Shown: positions 1-9,728 of the stretch, piece after piece
Layout: every line of letters begins with the position of its first letter
Numbering within the stretch: the stretch's first letter is position 1
Assembly: GCA_031254035.1 (NCBI GenBank)
Contig: JAIRVF010000156.1
Span: 1 to 64,000, forward strand
Source: Paenibacillus sp.
Lineage (GTDB): Bacteria; Bacillota; Bacilli; Paenibacillales; Paenibacillaceae
Direction of reading: 5' to 3'
DNA: 64,000 nt
Position numbers and translations under genes: made by a program
Notes under the pieces: model-generated
What the model saw: only the letters and a program-made list of their open reading frames with translations
The model's database searches: none
What the model was told of the DNA's origin: nothing

Positions 1-136
1 CTATTTCTTTCATCCCCCCACTGCCCAATACTATAGTGGGAATCCCATTACTACACGCAATCCCCTTCAATTTAGGTTAGATCTTCATATGATGCATCAT
101 GGGTTCTAAATCTTTCTAGATCAGACTAGGAAAATG

Positions 137-315
137 TTGCAAACGTGCACTTTTTGCAGAATCGTGCGGTCTCTTAAAAGAAAAAACCTGCGAATGTGCA
201 GGCTTTTAGGAGATTTTTGTCTATATCGGCACTAATGGAAATAAATTGATGCACTTTCGCAAGCATTTATGAAATATAGGGGGAAGCGGTTTTAAATAGT
301 TGCACTTTTGCAGGC
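137..315. repeat. Cluster of four TGC-loop-GCA mini-palindromes in the left-edge non-coding stretch
   Basis: The first 419 bases hold no convincing gene. They contain four short elements with a TGC...GCA core around a 5-6 base loop, at 137-159, 187-202, 248-264 and 300-315. The second is a clean hairpin (CCTGC, loop, GCAGG) followed by T-rich sequence on both strands, so it could also act as a weak terminator for the lipoprotein gene that ends at 420. The same kind of element recurs four times at 14.9-15.1 kb. Confidence 0.5.
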
Positions 316-419
316 TTTAAGCTGATCAGGTGCTGGAGAAGGACGGCGTATGGATGAATCACCTTTAAACAGATGGACAATAACCCAGACGTGAGAGCGA
401 AGTTTCCATTCTTCTTTTA

Positions 420-1982
420 TTACTTGGGCTCCAGTTTTGTCTGCTCCACTCTCTTCAGCGCCGCATCATAGGTATTAATCAGCTTCTGTACACCCAGGCC
501 GTTGATTTCCTCCACATATTTACTCCATTCATCTAGACTTCTTGTGCCCAGCACAAATTTGGAGAAGTTCTCCTCCCTAAATTTTTTCACAGCCTCCCCA
601 GTCACGGAGAGTATTTCATTTTCCGCATCTGTAAAAGCCGGCTTCGGCTGCATGGCAGGCAGATCATATTTGGCGGCCTCTTCATAAGCCTTTTTCAGAT
701 CCGGTGAAAACAGCGATAGATGCGCGTTGTAATCGATCCACGTATACGTGCCGCTCGTCTGTAGTCCCGTCTCTTTCCGCATTTCCGTCACATCCGTAAA
801 TTCAGGTTTGAATTTCTTCTGTCCGTTTTCTTCGGTATACGTTTCTCCTTCCTTGCCCCAACTGCTTAACGTCCGCCCTTCTTCGCTGTAGAAAAAGTCC
901 ATGTATTTCATGATGTCCTCCTTATGCTTGGAGGTGGAAGCGACCGTCAAACCGCCCTCTAGGTACTGGAAGTACGGGTTTTGCTGCTTCATGCCGGGCA
1001 ATCCGGCTGGCGGCGCCATAAATTGCAGGCTGTATTCCGGATTGTCTTTGCGCATGGCATTGTTGAAAAAATCGACGCGGCTGATGTAATCGATCGTTAT
1101 AAACGACTGTCCCGTGGACATAACATCCTGCCACTGTTTGGTTTGGATTGAAAGGAAATCCGGAGGAATGAGCCCTTCCTTGTAGAAGGTATGCCACATG
1201 CTGACCATCGCTTTGTAATTGTCTTCCGTCGGTCCGAACTTCCATTTCTTTTCGTCAAAATTATAATAGACATCGGTGCCGCTGCCGAAGTTGGTCGTCA
1301 GATTCGCCATCATTTCATCCGGGATTTGGCCGAACCGCATAGACAGCGGATAGCTGTCCGGATACAGCGCTTTCAGCTTTTTCAGCACTTGATGCAGCTC
1401 TTCATAGGTTTGGGGTACGGTAAGCCCATTCTTTTTGAACACATCCTCGCGGTACAGCCAGATCATCCGATTCGTTTCCCCGAAGCCCTGGTTCGGAAAC
1501 ATATACATTTTCCCATCGGCGGAAAGCGCCGCTTTCGCCTCTTCCGGGTATTGCTCCATCCATTTTTTCAGGTTTGGCATCTGGTCCACGTGATCAAGAA
1601 TATTTTCCAAAGCTCCCTGGTCACCGTATTTATTGGAGTCGCGCCGGCCGGACATATACATCATATCAGGCAGATTGCCCGAGGCCATGACGAGATTAAG
1701 CGTGTCGCTCAGCTTTCCCGACGGCGTTTGCACATTTAATGATACTTCCGTTTTCTCTTTGATCCATTTCCAGATCGGCCAATCCTTGCTGTATGGGAAC
1801 GTCGCATTGTTATCCAAAAGAGCCGTTAATGTGACTTCTTCGCTCTGAGGTTTCGGGGCGGCCTCCTTCCCGTTTGGTACCTTCGCCTCCGGAGACTTTT
1901 CAGCTCCCGAAGAACATCCCGCTAGCGCAACTACAACCAGCAACGCTGCGATAACGCCTTTATACAGCCACTTTTTTCCCAT
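420..1982 (-). CDS. Extracellular solute-binding lipoprotein of an oligosaccharide ABC importer (LplA-like)
   Basis: Substrate-binding subunit of a carbohydrate ABC importer, tethered to the outer face of the membrane. The N-terminus is a lipoprotein signal: positive start, hydrophobic run and lipobox LAGC with Cys23, then a charged, flexible linker. The roughly 490-residue mature part has the length and W/Y-rich character of the family 1 binding proteins found with LplB/LplC permeases in Paenibacillus. It is the last gene of a minus-strand set, 83 bp after the second permease. No ATPase gene is nearby, so a shared MsmX-type ATPase is likely. The substrate cannot be read from sequence; plant or host polysaccharide fragments are typical for this family. 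Confidence 0.9.
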   Translation of the reverse strand: MGKKWLYKGVIAALLVVVALAGCSSGAEKSPEAKVPNGKEAAPKPQSEEVTLTALLDNNATFPYSKDWPIWKWIKEKTEVSLNVQTPSGKLSDTLNLVMASGNLPDMMYMSGRRDSNKYGDQGALENILDHVDQMPNLKKWMEQYPEEAKAALSADGKMYMFPNQGFGETNRMIWLYREDVFKKNGLTVPQTYEELHQVLKKLKALYPDSYPLSMRFGQIPDEMMANLTTNFGSGTDVYYNFDEKKWKFGPTEDNYKAMVSMWHTFYKEGLIPPDFLSIQTKQWQDVMSTGQSFITIDYISRVDFFNNAMRKDNPEYSLQFMAPPAGLPGMKQQNPYFQYLEGGLTVASTSKHKEDIMKYMDFFYSEEGRTLSSWGKEGETYTEENGQKKFKPEFTDVTEMRKETGLQTSGTYTWIDYNAHLSLFSPDLKKAYEEAAKYDLPAMQPKPAFTDAENEILSVTGEAVKKFREENFSKFVLGTRSLDEWSKYVEEINGLGVQKLINTYDAALKRVEQTKLEPK

Positions 1983-2065
1983 GAGTATAATCCCCCTTTG
2001 ACTTTCTTTTTATGGACTTCGAGCTTTGCATTGGATCTTGTATTGGATTGTGCCATTTTCTATAA

Positions 2066-2950
2066 CTATCCCTTCACAGCGCCGATCATGGAGCCTTTAA
2101 CGAAATATTTCTGAACGAAAGGATATAAAATCAAAATTGGCAGCGTGGAAACCATAATCGTGGCGAACTTAAGCGAATCCTCAACGACGAGATTATCCCC
2201 ACCGATTTGCGTGACCTGTCCGGAGCTGACGCTCCCGGCAAGAACAAGATTGCGCAAAAGCACTTGCAGCGGGAACAGTTCCTGACTTCTCAAGTATAAA
2301 AGCGGATACAAAAAATTATTCCAAATTCCAACCGCATAAAATAGCGAAATCGTTGCAAACACCGGTTTGGACAGCGGCACAATGATCCGGAAAAAGATGC
2401 CCACATCGTTCAATCCGTCAATTCTTCCCGACTCCTCCAGTTCTTTTGGAATCCCACTGAAGAAGGTGCGCATCAGAATCAGATTCCAAGTGCTGACGGC
2501 CCCCGGCAAAACCATGCCCCAAATCGTATCCACCAGCCCAAGCGAGCGGACGACCAGAAACGTAGGAATCATGCCCCCGCTAAAAAACATCGTAAACACA
2601 ATCATCAGCGTAAACCCCCGATGAAATGTCATGTCCTTACGTGACAATGCGTATGCGCCCATTGAAGTCACCAGCATGGCGATGGCTGTACCAAGCACCG
2701 TGTAGACGATGGTATTCCGGTAAGACGTCCAGATGTTTGGATCACCCAAAACCAGTTCGTACATCCGTAGGTTCCATCCTTTCGGCCACAGGGTGACCTC
2801 CCCTTTCATCACGTACACGTCGCCGCTAAGCGACACAGCGAGCATATACACAAAAGGATACAGCATGACGGCGGCGAGCAGCAGCATGAAAAACGTATTG
2901 AAAACGGTAAACAGGCTGATTCGTCTCCGCATTCGTCCGGTTTTTACCAT
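2066..2950 (-). CDS. Sugar ABC transporter permease (LplC/YtcP-like)
   Basis: Inner-membrane permease of the binding-protein-dependent importer. About six hydrophobic segments span residues 14-285. The cytoplasmic ATPase-contact (EAA) loop is visible near residues 190-210, as EESGRIDGLNDVGIFF followed by the conserved VPLSKP. The length of 294 aa is usual for this MalG-like subunit. Its start overlaps the end of the first permease gene by 7 bp, which implies translational coupling. The lipoprotein gene follows on the same strand. Confidence 0.92.
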   Translation of the reverse strand: MVKTGRMRRRISLFTVFNTFFMLLLAAVMLYPFVYMLAVSLSGDVYVMKGEVTLWPKGWNLRMYELVLGDPNIWTSYRNTIVYTVLGTAIAMLVTSMGAYALSRKDMTFHRGFTLMIVFTMFFSGGMIPTFLVVRSLGLVDTIWGMVLPGAVSTWNLILMRTFFSGIPKELEESGRIDGLNDVGIFFRIIVPLSKPVFATISLFYAVGIWNNFLYPLLYLRSQELFPLQVLLRNLVLAGSVSSGQVTQIGGDNLVVEDSLKFATIMVSTLPILILYPFVQKYFVKGSMIGAVKG

Positions 2951-3921
2951 AGGCTCGTTCCTCCTAACCGCCTGCTTGCATAGTTAGCCGAAAATATGAA
3001 AATAAAGCTGATCACGCCCATAAACAGATCGATGGCGGAGGCATAACTGAAATTCCCTTGTTCCATGCCGACACGGTACACATATGTGCTGATAATATCA
3101 GCCGTACTGTAAACTGCAGGGTTATACATCAGAAATACTTTTTCAAAACCGATTTCAAGCACCTTGCCGATGTTCAGAATCAAAACGATCATGATGGTCG
3201 GCGCAATGCCTGGAAGGGTTACATGCCACAACTTCCTCCATCTTCCGGCCCCGTCAATTCCGGCTGCTTCATAAAGCTGCGGATCCACCGCCGTCAGTGC
3301 AGCCAAGAAAATAATCGTCTCCCAACCGATATGCTGCCATATTTCCGAAATCACGTAGATCGGCCGGAATAACCCGGGTTCCATCATGAAATTGACAGGA
3401 CTTCCACCAAAGGCGGTAAAGAGCCGGTTCACGATGCCGCCTGTCGGCGACAGAAACATGATCACCATGCTGGCCACGATGACGTTGGAAATAAAATGAG
3501 GCAGATAGCTGAAGGTTTGGACCCATCTTTTGAACACAGCACTTCTGACCTCGTTCATCAAGAGCGCGAGAATGATCGGCGCAGGGAAGCCAAACACCAG
3601 TTTGTAAACCCCCAGTACAAATGTGTTTTTCATCAAGACCCAAAAATCCGGATTGCTGAAAAACATACGGTAATACTTTAGTCCGACCCATTCGCTTGCC
3701 CAAATCCCCTTAAAGACATTATAGTTTTTGAACGTAATGACCAGTCCAAACATCGGCGCGTATTTGAACAACAAATAATACAGCAGGCAGGGCAGAAACA
3801 GCAGCCACAGATATTTGCTTCGCCGAAAGGCTCTTGCCATCCTTCCTTTTCCCGGACGGACACGGGGGCGTACCCCCGGCGCCATCACGGCACCCGCCAT
3901 TTCCGTCTCGGCCGGTTTCAT
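2944..3921 (-). CDS. Sugar ABC transporter permease (LplB/YteP-like)
   Basis: MalF-like partner permease and first gene of the importer set. About six membrane segments start near residue 30 (SKYLWLLFLPCLLYYLLF). The EAA loop is YEAAGIDGAGRWRKLW followed by HVTLPG. An in-frame ATG lies 25 codons upstream at 3996, but the chosen ATG has a strong GGGAGGTG ribosome site 9 bases ahead, giving 325 aa, the family length. The gene diverges from the membrane AraC-type regulator at 4160, the usual layout in which such a sensor controls its adjacent importer. Confidence 0.9.
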   Translation of the reverse strand: MKPAETEMAGAVMAPGVRPRVRPGKGRMARAFRRSKYLWLLFLPCLLYYLLFKYAPMFGLVITFKNYNVFKGIWASEWVGLKYYRMFFSNPDFWVLMKNTFVLGVYKLVFGFPAPIILALLMNEVRSAVFKRWVQTFSYLPHFISNVIVASMVIMFLSPTGGIVNRLFTAFGGSPVNFMMEPGLFRPIYVISEIWQHIGWETIIFLAALTAVDPQLYEAAGIDGAGRWRKLWHVTLPGIAPTIMIVLILNIGKVLEIGFEKVFLMYNPAVYSTADIISTYVYRVGMEQGNFSYASAIDLFMGVISFIFIFSANYASRRLGGTSLW

Positions 3922-4077
3922 TTTGCTTCGCACCTCCCTTATCTGAAAACGCAATGTCTTTCCTGTACCAACAGCATACCGGATGGAGCTAGGCAAAATA
4001 AATCGGCAAGTTTGCGGCGCTATCCCCTTTTTTTCGGAAGAGTGTAAAGGTTGTAGAGAATCCTAAAAAGGTGAATA

Positions 4078-4107
4078 TTGTGTGAATGCGGAAATAAATC
4101 TTATGAT
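4078..4107 (+). promoter_or_regulatory. Candidate sigma-A promoter of the AraC-type sensor gene
   Basis: A -35-like TTGTGT (4078-4083) and a -10-like TATGAT (4102-4107) are separated by 18 bases, about 50 bases before the chosen start codon. The short divergent interval to the importer permease should also hold that operon's promoter, which I could not place. Confidence 0.4.
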
Positions 4108-4159
4108 ATAGTCACTTTAAATGCGAGCCGCTTACCATGGCCATGGAGGTGTTCATCTA

Positions 4160-6430
4160 ATGTCGCTCATTCTGAAAAGAATGCTCGGATTTCCGTCGCT
4201 TTTTACCAAGCTGTTGTCCGGTTTCCTTGCCGTTATTCTGCTGCTGACGGCTTTTAATCTTGTTTCCTTCTTTTATCTGAAGCGGCAGATTCACAATGAA
4301 ATCGTCAAATACAACGAACTGGGCATGAACCATGCCGCCCGGGGTTATGAAGACCAGTTTCGGATTACCCGGGAGATGGTGCTCAGCCTGAACCAGGACC
4401 CGCGATGGACGGCGTATGTCAACCAGCTGCGGCAAGTGAAGGATAACCGGGCTTACGGCTATATTAATGACGTGATCACGGGGATGAAGCGGCTATATAC
4501 GAATCCTTTTCTGGACATGGATAATCTCATTATTTATTTTCAGAAGGATGCCTACGTGGTCGAGAGAGACGGGACAAGCAGCGCGAAGTCGATGTTCAGC
4601 ACCTATTATGCCAGTCCGCCATACCCGCCTGCATTTTGGGAGGGGCAGTTCCGCGAGACTTATGCATTCCGTGTCTTCCCTGTCGCGACATTTTCCGAAC
4701 AAACACTCGGATCCGCCCGTTCGAAGGGAAGTCTAATACCTGTCGTGATCAAAATGACGCCTTACAAGGATATGTATCTGATCGCTATGCTGGATGCGGA
4801 ACGGCTCGCACATGATTTACAACCCGCACTAAACGGAAACTTTTATATCCTTGACCCGGAAGGGCATCCTCTGTATGCTCCTTCGACCGGGCCTAATGCC
4901 GATTCTGTTCTGCCCACATTTGATTCATTCGATGAGAAACATTCGTTTATCCAGACAGGCGACTCCTACTATTTTTATAAAAAAGGTAAAGATACCGGCT
5001 TCTTGTATGTCAACAAGGTTCCGGTCCAAAGCATTTCGGCCCAGCTCCTAAACTTAAACCTTCTCCTTCTTTCGCTGCTGGCTGTCGTAGGCCTGCTCGT
5101 CATCCTCACCTTTGTGTTCAGCCGCAGAGTGCATCGTCCCATCCGCATCATGGTGGACACCCTCAGAAAAGATGAACCCGAACCCACGTTGGAGCCTATC
5201 CGGGAAATCGAGCTAATTAGCCGGAGAGTCATGCACATGCGTTCCACGCATCAGCGTATATCCAGTGATTTGGCCCGCAAAAACTCCATACTCCGCCATT
5301 ACGCTTACGTCAACCGGCTGAAAAACATCCACATGAATCTCAGCGAGCTTAGGGAGCTAGCGGATGCCAGCCTGCCTTATGTCATGATCGTTTATCAGAT
5401 CCTTTTTAAGGAAGGTTATGCTGAGTATCAGCTGGAGCAGGAGAAGGGCGCCTATTACATCCGGGAATATATCGACCATATTTGGCAGCAGTCCTATCCG
5501 GAATCGGTTACGATCCAAACCGAACCTCAGCAGGTGCTCTCCATCGTGTTTTTGCCAGGCGAATCTATGGAAACGGATTCATGGATCCGCCATTTGCAGG
5601 GGGTATTCAGCCTGGACCGCAGCTCCTATCTCGTGACGATGGCCGAAAGTCCGATTCAGCCTGCGGGTGCACCGTTTACGGTTGCCTATTCCCAGGTCAC
5701 AGGCATGCTGAAGCAACGCGAGCTTCGCGATCAAACCCAGTGGATTCGTCCGGAAGACGGGGATTCCGAAAAAGAAAGCAGCTGCTTCAAAGCGCTGTGG
5801 GAGCAGGAATTCCAAAACCGCCTGCTGAGTGGAAGTGAAGAAAGCATGCAGGAGTGGATACGCAAAAGCTTGGCCATGCTGGAGAAAAAGGGCGCGCTTG
5901 CCCGGGATTATCACCGTTTTTCCAAGGATGTCGCGGGCGAGCTCGACAAGCTGCTGCGCGGTCTTAATCTTACCGCTACCTATGAAACCGCACACGTGCC
6001 GCCGCTGGATGTAGCCTTGGACTTCTACAGCCCGGACCAGTATGCCATTTGGTTCCGTAGGCTGCTGGACCCGGCGCTTCAGTTGATCCGGCGCAAGACG
6101 GAAAACCATGATCCGATCACCTCTTTTGTTATGGCTTATATCAATGATCATCTGGAAGAGGATATCAATCTAGACATGATGGCCGACAAGCTGAATATTA
6201 CGTCAGGGTATCTGTCCACCTATTTTAAAGAAAAAACCGGGCTGAACTTTAGTGATTATCTCAACGATATCCGCATCCGCACCGCCAAAGACATGCTGCA
6301 AAATCTGGATCTGCGTATCCAAGACGTCGCAGCCCGGATCGGCTATCAAAACGTAAATTCATTTATCCGCATGTTTAAGCGGCATGCCGGCATGACGCCG
6401 GGAGAGTATCGGAAAAAATATGCTTCATGA
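4160..6430 (+). CDS. Membrane-anchored AraC-family transcriptional regulator with extracellular sensor
   Basis: One-component transmembrane regulator. It has an N-terminal span (about residues 17-38), a roughly 250-residue extracellular sensory region, a second span (about 290-315, rich in Leu) ending in the HAMP-like RRVHRP, a long linker, and a C-terminal AraC double helix-turn-helix in the last 100 residues. The conserved second-helix features IGYQNVNSFIRMFKRHAGMT and TPGEYRKKY are visible. Such proteins sense a saccharide or binding protein outside and activate adjacent LplABC-type importers. The ATG at 4160 is preferred over one at 4121 because GGAGGTG lies 9 bases upstream, giving 756 aa. 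Control of the divergent importer is inferred from position. Confidence 0.9.
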   Translation: MSLILKRMLGFPSLFTKLLSGFLAVILLLTAFNLVSFFYLKRQIHNEIVKYNELGMNHAARGYEDQFRITREMVLSLNQDPRWTAYVNQLRQVKDNRAYGYINDVITGMKRLYTNPFLDMDNLIIYFQKDAYVVERDGTSSAKSMFSTYYASPPYPPAFWEGQFRETYAFRVFPVATFSEQTLGSARSKGSLIPVVIKMTPYKDMYLIAMLDAERLAHDLQPALNGNFYILDPEGHPLYAPSTGPNADSVLPTFDSFDEKHSFIQTGDSYYFYKKGKDTGFLYVNKVPVQSISAQLLNLNLLLLSLLAVVGLLVILTFVFSRRVHRPIRIMVDTLRKDEPEPTLEPIREIELISRRVMHMRSTHQRISSDLARKNSILRHYAYVNRLKNIHMNLSELRELADASLPYVMIVYQILFKEGYAEYQLEQEKGAYYIREYIDHIWQQSYPESVTIQTEPQQVLSIVFLPGESMETDSWIRHLQGVFSLDRSSYLVTMAESPIQPAGAPFTVAYSQVTGMLKQRELRDQTQWIRPEDGDSEKESSCFKALWEQEFQNRLLSGSEESMQEWIRKSLAMLEKKGALARDYHRFSKDVAGELDKLLRGLNLTATYETAHVPPLDVALDFYSPDQYAIWFRRLLDPALQLIRRKTENHDPITSFVMAYINDHLEEDINLDMMADKLNITSGYLSTYFKEKTGLNFSDYLNDIRIRTAKDMLQNLDLRIQDVAARIGYQNVNSFIRMFKRHAGMTPGEYRKKYAS

Positions 6431-6540
6431 GTCTGTAACGCCTGTGTTCGTAAATCTGAATTCATACCGCAGGACTTTGAGTTTCACTGGTAACACTGAT
6501 AACCTGGCTGCGGATAGCTGCATGCGGCTTGCCATATGCA

Positions 6541-6590
6541 AAAACGGGACTATACCTCTGAATTCTCAGTAGGGAACAGTCCCGTCTTTA
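6541..6590. terminator. Shared bidirectional terminator between the AraC-type gene and nagA
   Basis: The arms ACGGGACT (6544-6551) and AGTCCCGT (6578-6585) are perfectly complementary. They are flanked by A-rich sequence on the left and T-rich sequence on the right, so the structure can stop transcription from both convergent genes. The loop is long and has an internal imperfect hairpin. Confidence 0.65.
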
Positions 6591-6605
6591 TTGGGGCGCG
6601 AAATG

Positions 6606-7835
6606 TTATTTATCTGCATCCGGATCGCGGTACATCAACCGCCCCTGTTTATACGTCTCCAGAATCCCAATTTTTCCCTGCCCAAGCGTAAACATCGCGA
6701 TATCCGCCGGCGCGCCTGGCGTAAGCCCTGCGCTGGTAGGCAAATTCATGAGTCGTGAAGGTCTGACCGAAGCCATGTCCCATGCTTCCCCCAGGCTGCA
6801 GATTCCCGCCTCCTCCATGTGGCCGATCCCAGCCACAAGCGGTAGAGCTGATCCGGCCAATAGGGCCGGCTGACCGGTAAGATGCAGCCGTCCCTGCTCC
6901 GTCAGCGTAACATTGCCTCCGACGGGTGTTTCATACACCCCCGGCGACATCCCGGCCAGACTGACGGCATCGCTTACCAGAATCAGCTGCTCGCCTTTCA
7001 CCTTGTGCGCTACCTTCAGGAAGGCATCAGGGAGATGGAACCCATCGGCAATGACGCTTGCCCATAGCCGATCCTCCGCCAGCTGGTCCCAGATGTAGTG
7101 GGGATGGCGCGGCAGTACGGGATGCGCGCCATTGCCCAAGTGGGTGGACAAGCGGGCTCCCGCTGCTGCTGCCAGCCCGATCTGGCCAGCTGTTGCTGCT
7201 GTATGTCCGATAGCCGGAACAATGCCATGATCGATGCAGAGGGTAATAAATGCTTCGCTTTCCGGCCATTCCGGGGACAACGTCACGATGCGAATGCGGC
7301 CGCCAGCCGATTGCTGCCATCTATCCAGGCTGTTACAATCGGGCGCTCTGACGAAGGCGCGGTTATGGGCTCCGCGCGGTCCGTCTTCCTTAGATATAAA
7401 CGGACCTTCCAAATGGATGCCCGCGATATTATGCATCACACCGACGTCGTGCTCTTCCCGCTCAAGCCGGCGGCAGGCCCGGTCAATCGCCTCAAGCCCC
7501 CTCTGTATGGACTCATCCGCTCCCGTAATAATCGTCGGATAAAACGAGGTAACGCCTTCCGCCCACAACCGACCGCTGAGTGCCACAACCTCCTCCTCCG
7601 ACAAATCCAGGGCGTTCAGGTCCATGCCGGCATAGCCGTTGATCTGCAGATCAACCAATCCCGGCGCAATCCATGGCAGCTCCGCTCCCCCATGCTGATC
7701 CAGATCGTTCGATGCAGCAAAGCTCCTGCAGCCGGTAATCATCCCGCCGTCTATGCCAAGCGCAATTGGCTCGCCCGTCTGGTAATGCCTTCCGGCCAGG
7801 TAAGAACCGGACTGCTGAATATTTTGCATCCCCAT
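6606..7835 (-). CDS. nagA: N-acetylglucosamine-6-phosphate deacetylase
   Basis: Removes the acetyl group from GlcNAc-6-phosphate in the cytoplasm, giving GlcN-6-phosphate for NagB. It is a 409-aa amidohydrolase. Visible landmarks are the metal-binding HLEGPF (about residue 145), the IGHTAA histidine (about 210), THLGN followed by the variant GAHP rather than the more common NAM, and the catalytic aspartate in VSDAVSLAG (about 290). The start has a TAGGAGA ribosome site 10 bases ahead. It follows nagB by 120 bp as the last gene of the operon, just before the shared terminator. The variant motif after the THL histidine could reflect a slightly different N-acetyl sugar phosphate. Confidence 0.9.
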   Translation of the reverse strand: MGMQNIQQSGSYLAGRHYQTGEPIALGIDGGMITGCRSFAASNDLDQHGGAELPWIAPGLVDLQINGYAGMDLNALDLSEEEVVALSGRLWAEGVTSFYPTIITGADESIQRGLEAIDRACRRLEREEHDVGVMHNIAGIHLEGPFISKEDGPRGAHNRAFVRAPDCNSLDRWQQSAGGRIRIVTLSPEWPESEAFITLCIDHGIVPAIGHTAATAGQIGLAAAAGARLSTHLGNGAHPVLPRHPHYIWDQLAEDRLWASVIADGFHLPDAFLKVAHKVKGEQLILVSDAVSLAGMSPGVYETPVGGNVTLTEQGRLHLTGQPALLAGSALPLVAGIGHMEEAGICSLGEAWDMASVRPSRLMNLPTSAGLTPGAPADIAMFTLGQGKIGILETYKQGRLMYRDPDADK

Positions 7836-7955
7836 ATATCTACCGTCTCCTATAGATTTACTCGATGAGTCGGCGGGACCTTGTCTCGTGCCGCTTTGGC
7901 CGATTGACGGCGCTTTGCCATGAACCTTCCTCGTCCCTTTCCCATGCGGAGCCTT

Positions 7956-8732
7956 TCATCTTCCCGGACTGGAATCCCGGTCCAGATAGAGACGGCAGTC
8001 CGGATGCGTTCGTAAAATCGAAGCGGGACAGGAGGGCGATAACGGTCCCTCCAATGTTTCCAGCACCGCATTTCGTTTGGCTGCCCCCGGTACGATGCAG
8101 AACAACCGTTCAGCGGACAACAGCGCAGGGATCGTCATGGTCAGTGCATACTCAGGCACATCTTCAAGCCGGGCGAAACATCCGTCATGGACCTGCTGCT
8201 GACGGCACATATCATCCAACCGGACAGTTTTAACGGTATAAGGATCTTGAAAATCGGCCACCGGCGGATCATTAAAGGCGAGATGTCCGTTCTCGCCGAT
8301 GCCGAGACAGACCATATCAATCGGCGCTTCCTGCAGCAGGGACGCATACCGTTCACATTCCATCCCCGGATCAGCCAAACTGTCGATCAGATGGACCTTT
8401 CCCAGGTTAACGCGCATGAAAAATCGCGTACCCAGGAAGATGCCAAAGCACTGGGGAGCATCCGGACCAAGCCCGATATATTCATCCATGTGAAACGCCG
8501 TTACCCGCTTCCAATCGACTCCCTCCGCTTCTCCCAAATAATGAAGAAACTCACTCTGCGAAGGAGCAGCGGCGAGTACCATCCGGACATGATCCTGCAT
8601 GGCAAGCTTGTTCCTTAGCGCGGCGGCGGCTTCTTCGGCGGCCGCCCTTCCCATCTCGTCGCGGGTGGCATATTGCCTGACCTCGAGCCTATCTTTGATC
8701 CATTCCTTTTCCGCAGATGGAGCCCTCAACAT
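7956..8732 (-). CDS. nagB: Glucosamine-6-phosphate deaminase
   Basis: Converts glucosamine-6-phosphate to fructose-6-phosphate and ammonia, linking aminosugars to glycolysis. Family signatures are plain: FHMDEYIGL with the catalytic Asp region near residue 80, and CLGIGENGHLAFNDPP with the active-site His near residue 145. At 258 aa it has the length of the Bacillus-type enzymes, which lack the long allosteric tail of the E. coli protein. GAGAGGAGGGG stands 5 bases before the ATG. It lies 82 bp after the isomerase gene and is followed by nagA, so the two steps are co-expressed. Confidence 0.93.
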   Translation of the reverse strand: MLRAPSAEKEWIKDRLEVRQYATRDEMGRAAAEEAAAALRNKLAMQDHVRMVLAAAPSQSEFLHYLGEAEGVDWKRVTAFHMDEYIGLGPDAPQCFGIFLGTRFFMRVNLGKVHLIDSLADPGMECERYASLLQEAPIDMVCLGIGENGHLAFNDPPVADFQDPYTVKTVRLDDMCRQQQVHDGCFARLEDVPEYALTMTIPALLSAERLFCIVPGAAKRNAVLETLEGPLSPSCPASILRTHPDCRLYLDRDSSPGR

Positions 8733-8813
8733 ATTGGCCCCTCCTCTCGAGGTGATACATACGATTGCGATATGGTGTCAGCCACATCTTACTAACAACA
8801 ACTCCTGGCGAAT

Positions 8814-9695
8814 TTACCTGCTTTTCTGTTCAAGTTGCTTCAGCAGATGAAGGAAACTCTCTAAGCATTCCTTCGTTGCTGCTTCTCCACCTGCAGAAAA
8901 GTCGTACCCCGCAGGGCGTTTTAATTGCTCTTCACTGAGCGTAGATTGAAGCCGGTAGTGGGTCTCAACGACAAGCCAGCCGGCGTATCCGTCCTGGATC
9001 AGCCTCGCTAGCAGTTGCTCATAACCAACCTGGCCCGTGCCGATGGCAACGGCTTCCGTCCGGTTATGCTCACGTATGGCATCTTTCAGATGGATATGGC
9101 AAATATGGCCGCGCAGCGCCTCATATCCATCCGGAAAAGGCAATTCACCATCCGGATCCCATAAATGGTTGCCGGGATCATACAATGCCAGAACCCGCGG
9201 AGAGGCAACAGCCTGAACGAGCGCTCTCACCTTTGCCCCATTAGTGGCAAATACGGACGGGTCCGGCTCCAAGGCAAAGACCAGGTCGTATTCCTCCAGT
9301 ACGGGTACGGTTCGTTGTAATTCCTCCGCTATCGCCGGAAAGGCCGCACCGAAATCACCGTCCGACCAGAAGCTGAAGCCCCGAAGGAGGCGGGTATCCA
9401 GCCGCTGCGCTAGTTCGGCATAGCGGCGAAGCATGCCGTGATGTGCGGCAACCTCCTCCTTGTTTTTTACATTGCATTTAAAGACCGGCGTGGACAATGC
9501 ACAGACGCTTAACCCTGCGTCAAGGATCATGGCGGCGATCTCCTCCAGCCTCCGCTCGCTAATCCTGTGCAGCTGCTTCCCGTCTACCGAACGGAGCTCC
9601 AGCCCATGAAGACCATATTGCTTGGCAATTCGAATCGCATCTTCAACATCTTGTGAGATCTCATCGGTAATAACTCCTAGCCTGAATGGTGGCAT
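8814..9695 (-). CDS. Sugar phosphate isomerase/epimerase (xylose isomerase-like TIM barrel)
   Basis: Cytoplasmic TIM-barrel protein of the AP endonuclease 2/xylose isomerase-like superfamily. It carries the usual metal-site elements: an early Glu in GLELRSVDG, the ALEPDPS strand, LYDPGNHLWDPDGE with Asp/His, the HIHLKDA motif, and the final VVETHY Glu. At 293 aa it has family length. It lies between a Gfo/Idh dehydrogenase gene and nagB, 33 and 81 bp away. Members in such operons isomerise or epimerise oxidised sugars made by the neighbouring dehydrogenases. The true substrate is unknown. Confidence 0.85.
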   Translation of the reverse strand: MPPFRLGVITDEISQDVEDAIRIAKQYGLHGLELRSVDGKQLHRISERRLEEIAAMILDAGLSVCALSTPVFKCNVKNKEEVAAHHGMLRRYAELAQRLDTRLLRGFSFWSDGDFGAAFPAIAEELQRTVPVLEEYDLVFALEPDPSVFATNGAKVRALVQAVASPRVLALYDPGNHLWDPDGELPFPDGYEALRGHICHIHLKDAIREHNRTEAVAIGTGQVGYEQLLARLIQDGYAGWLVVETHYRLQSTLSEEQLKRPAGYDFSAGGEAATKECLESFLHLLKQLEQKSR

Positions 9696-9728
9696 CGTTA
9701 TTCTGGCCTCCCTTTGCTTGACGTTTAT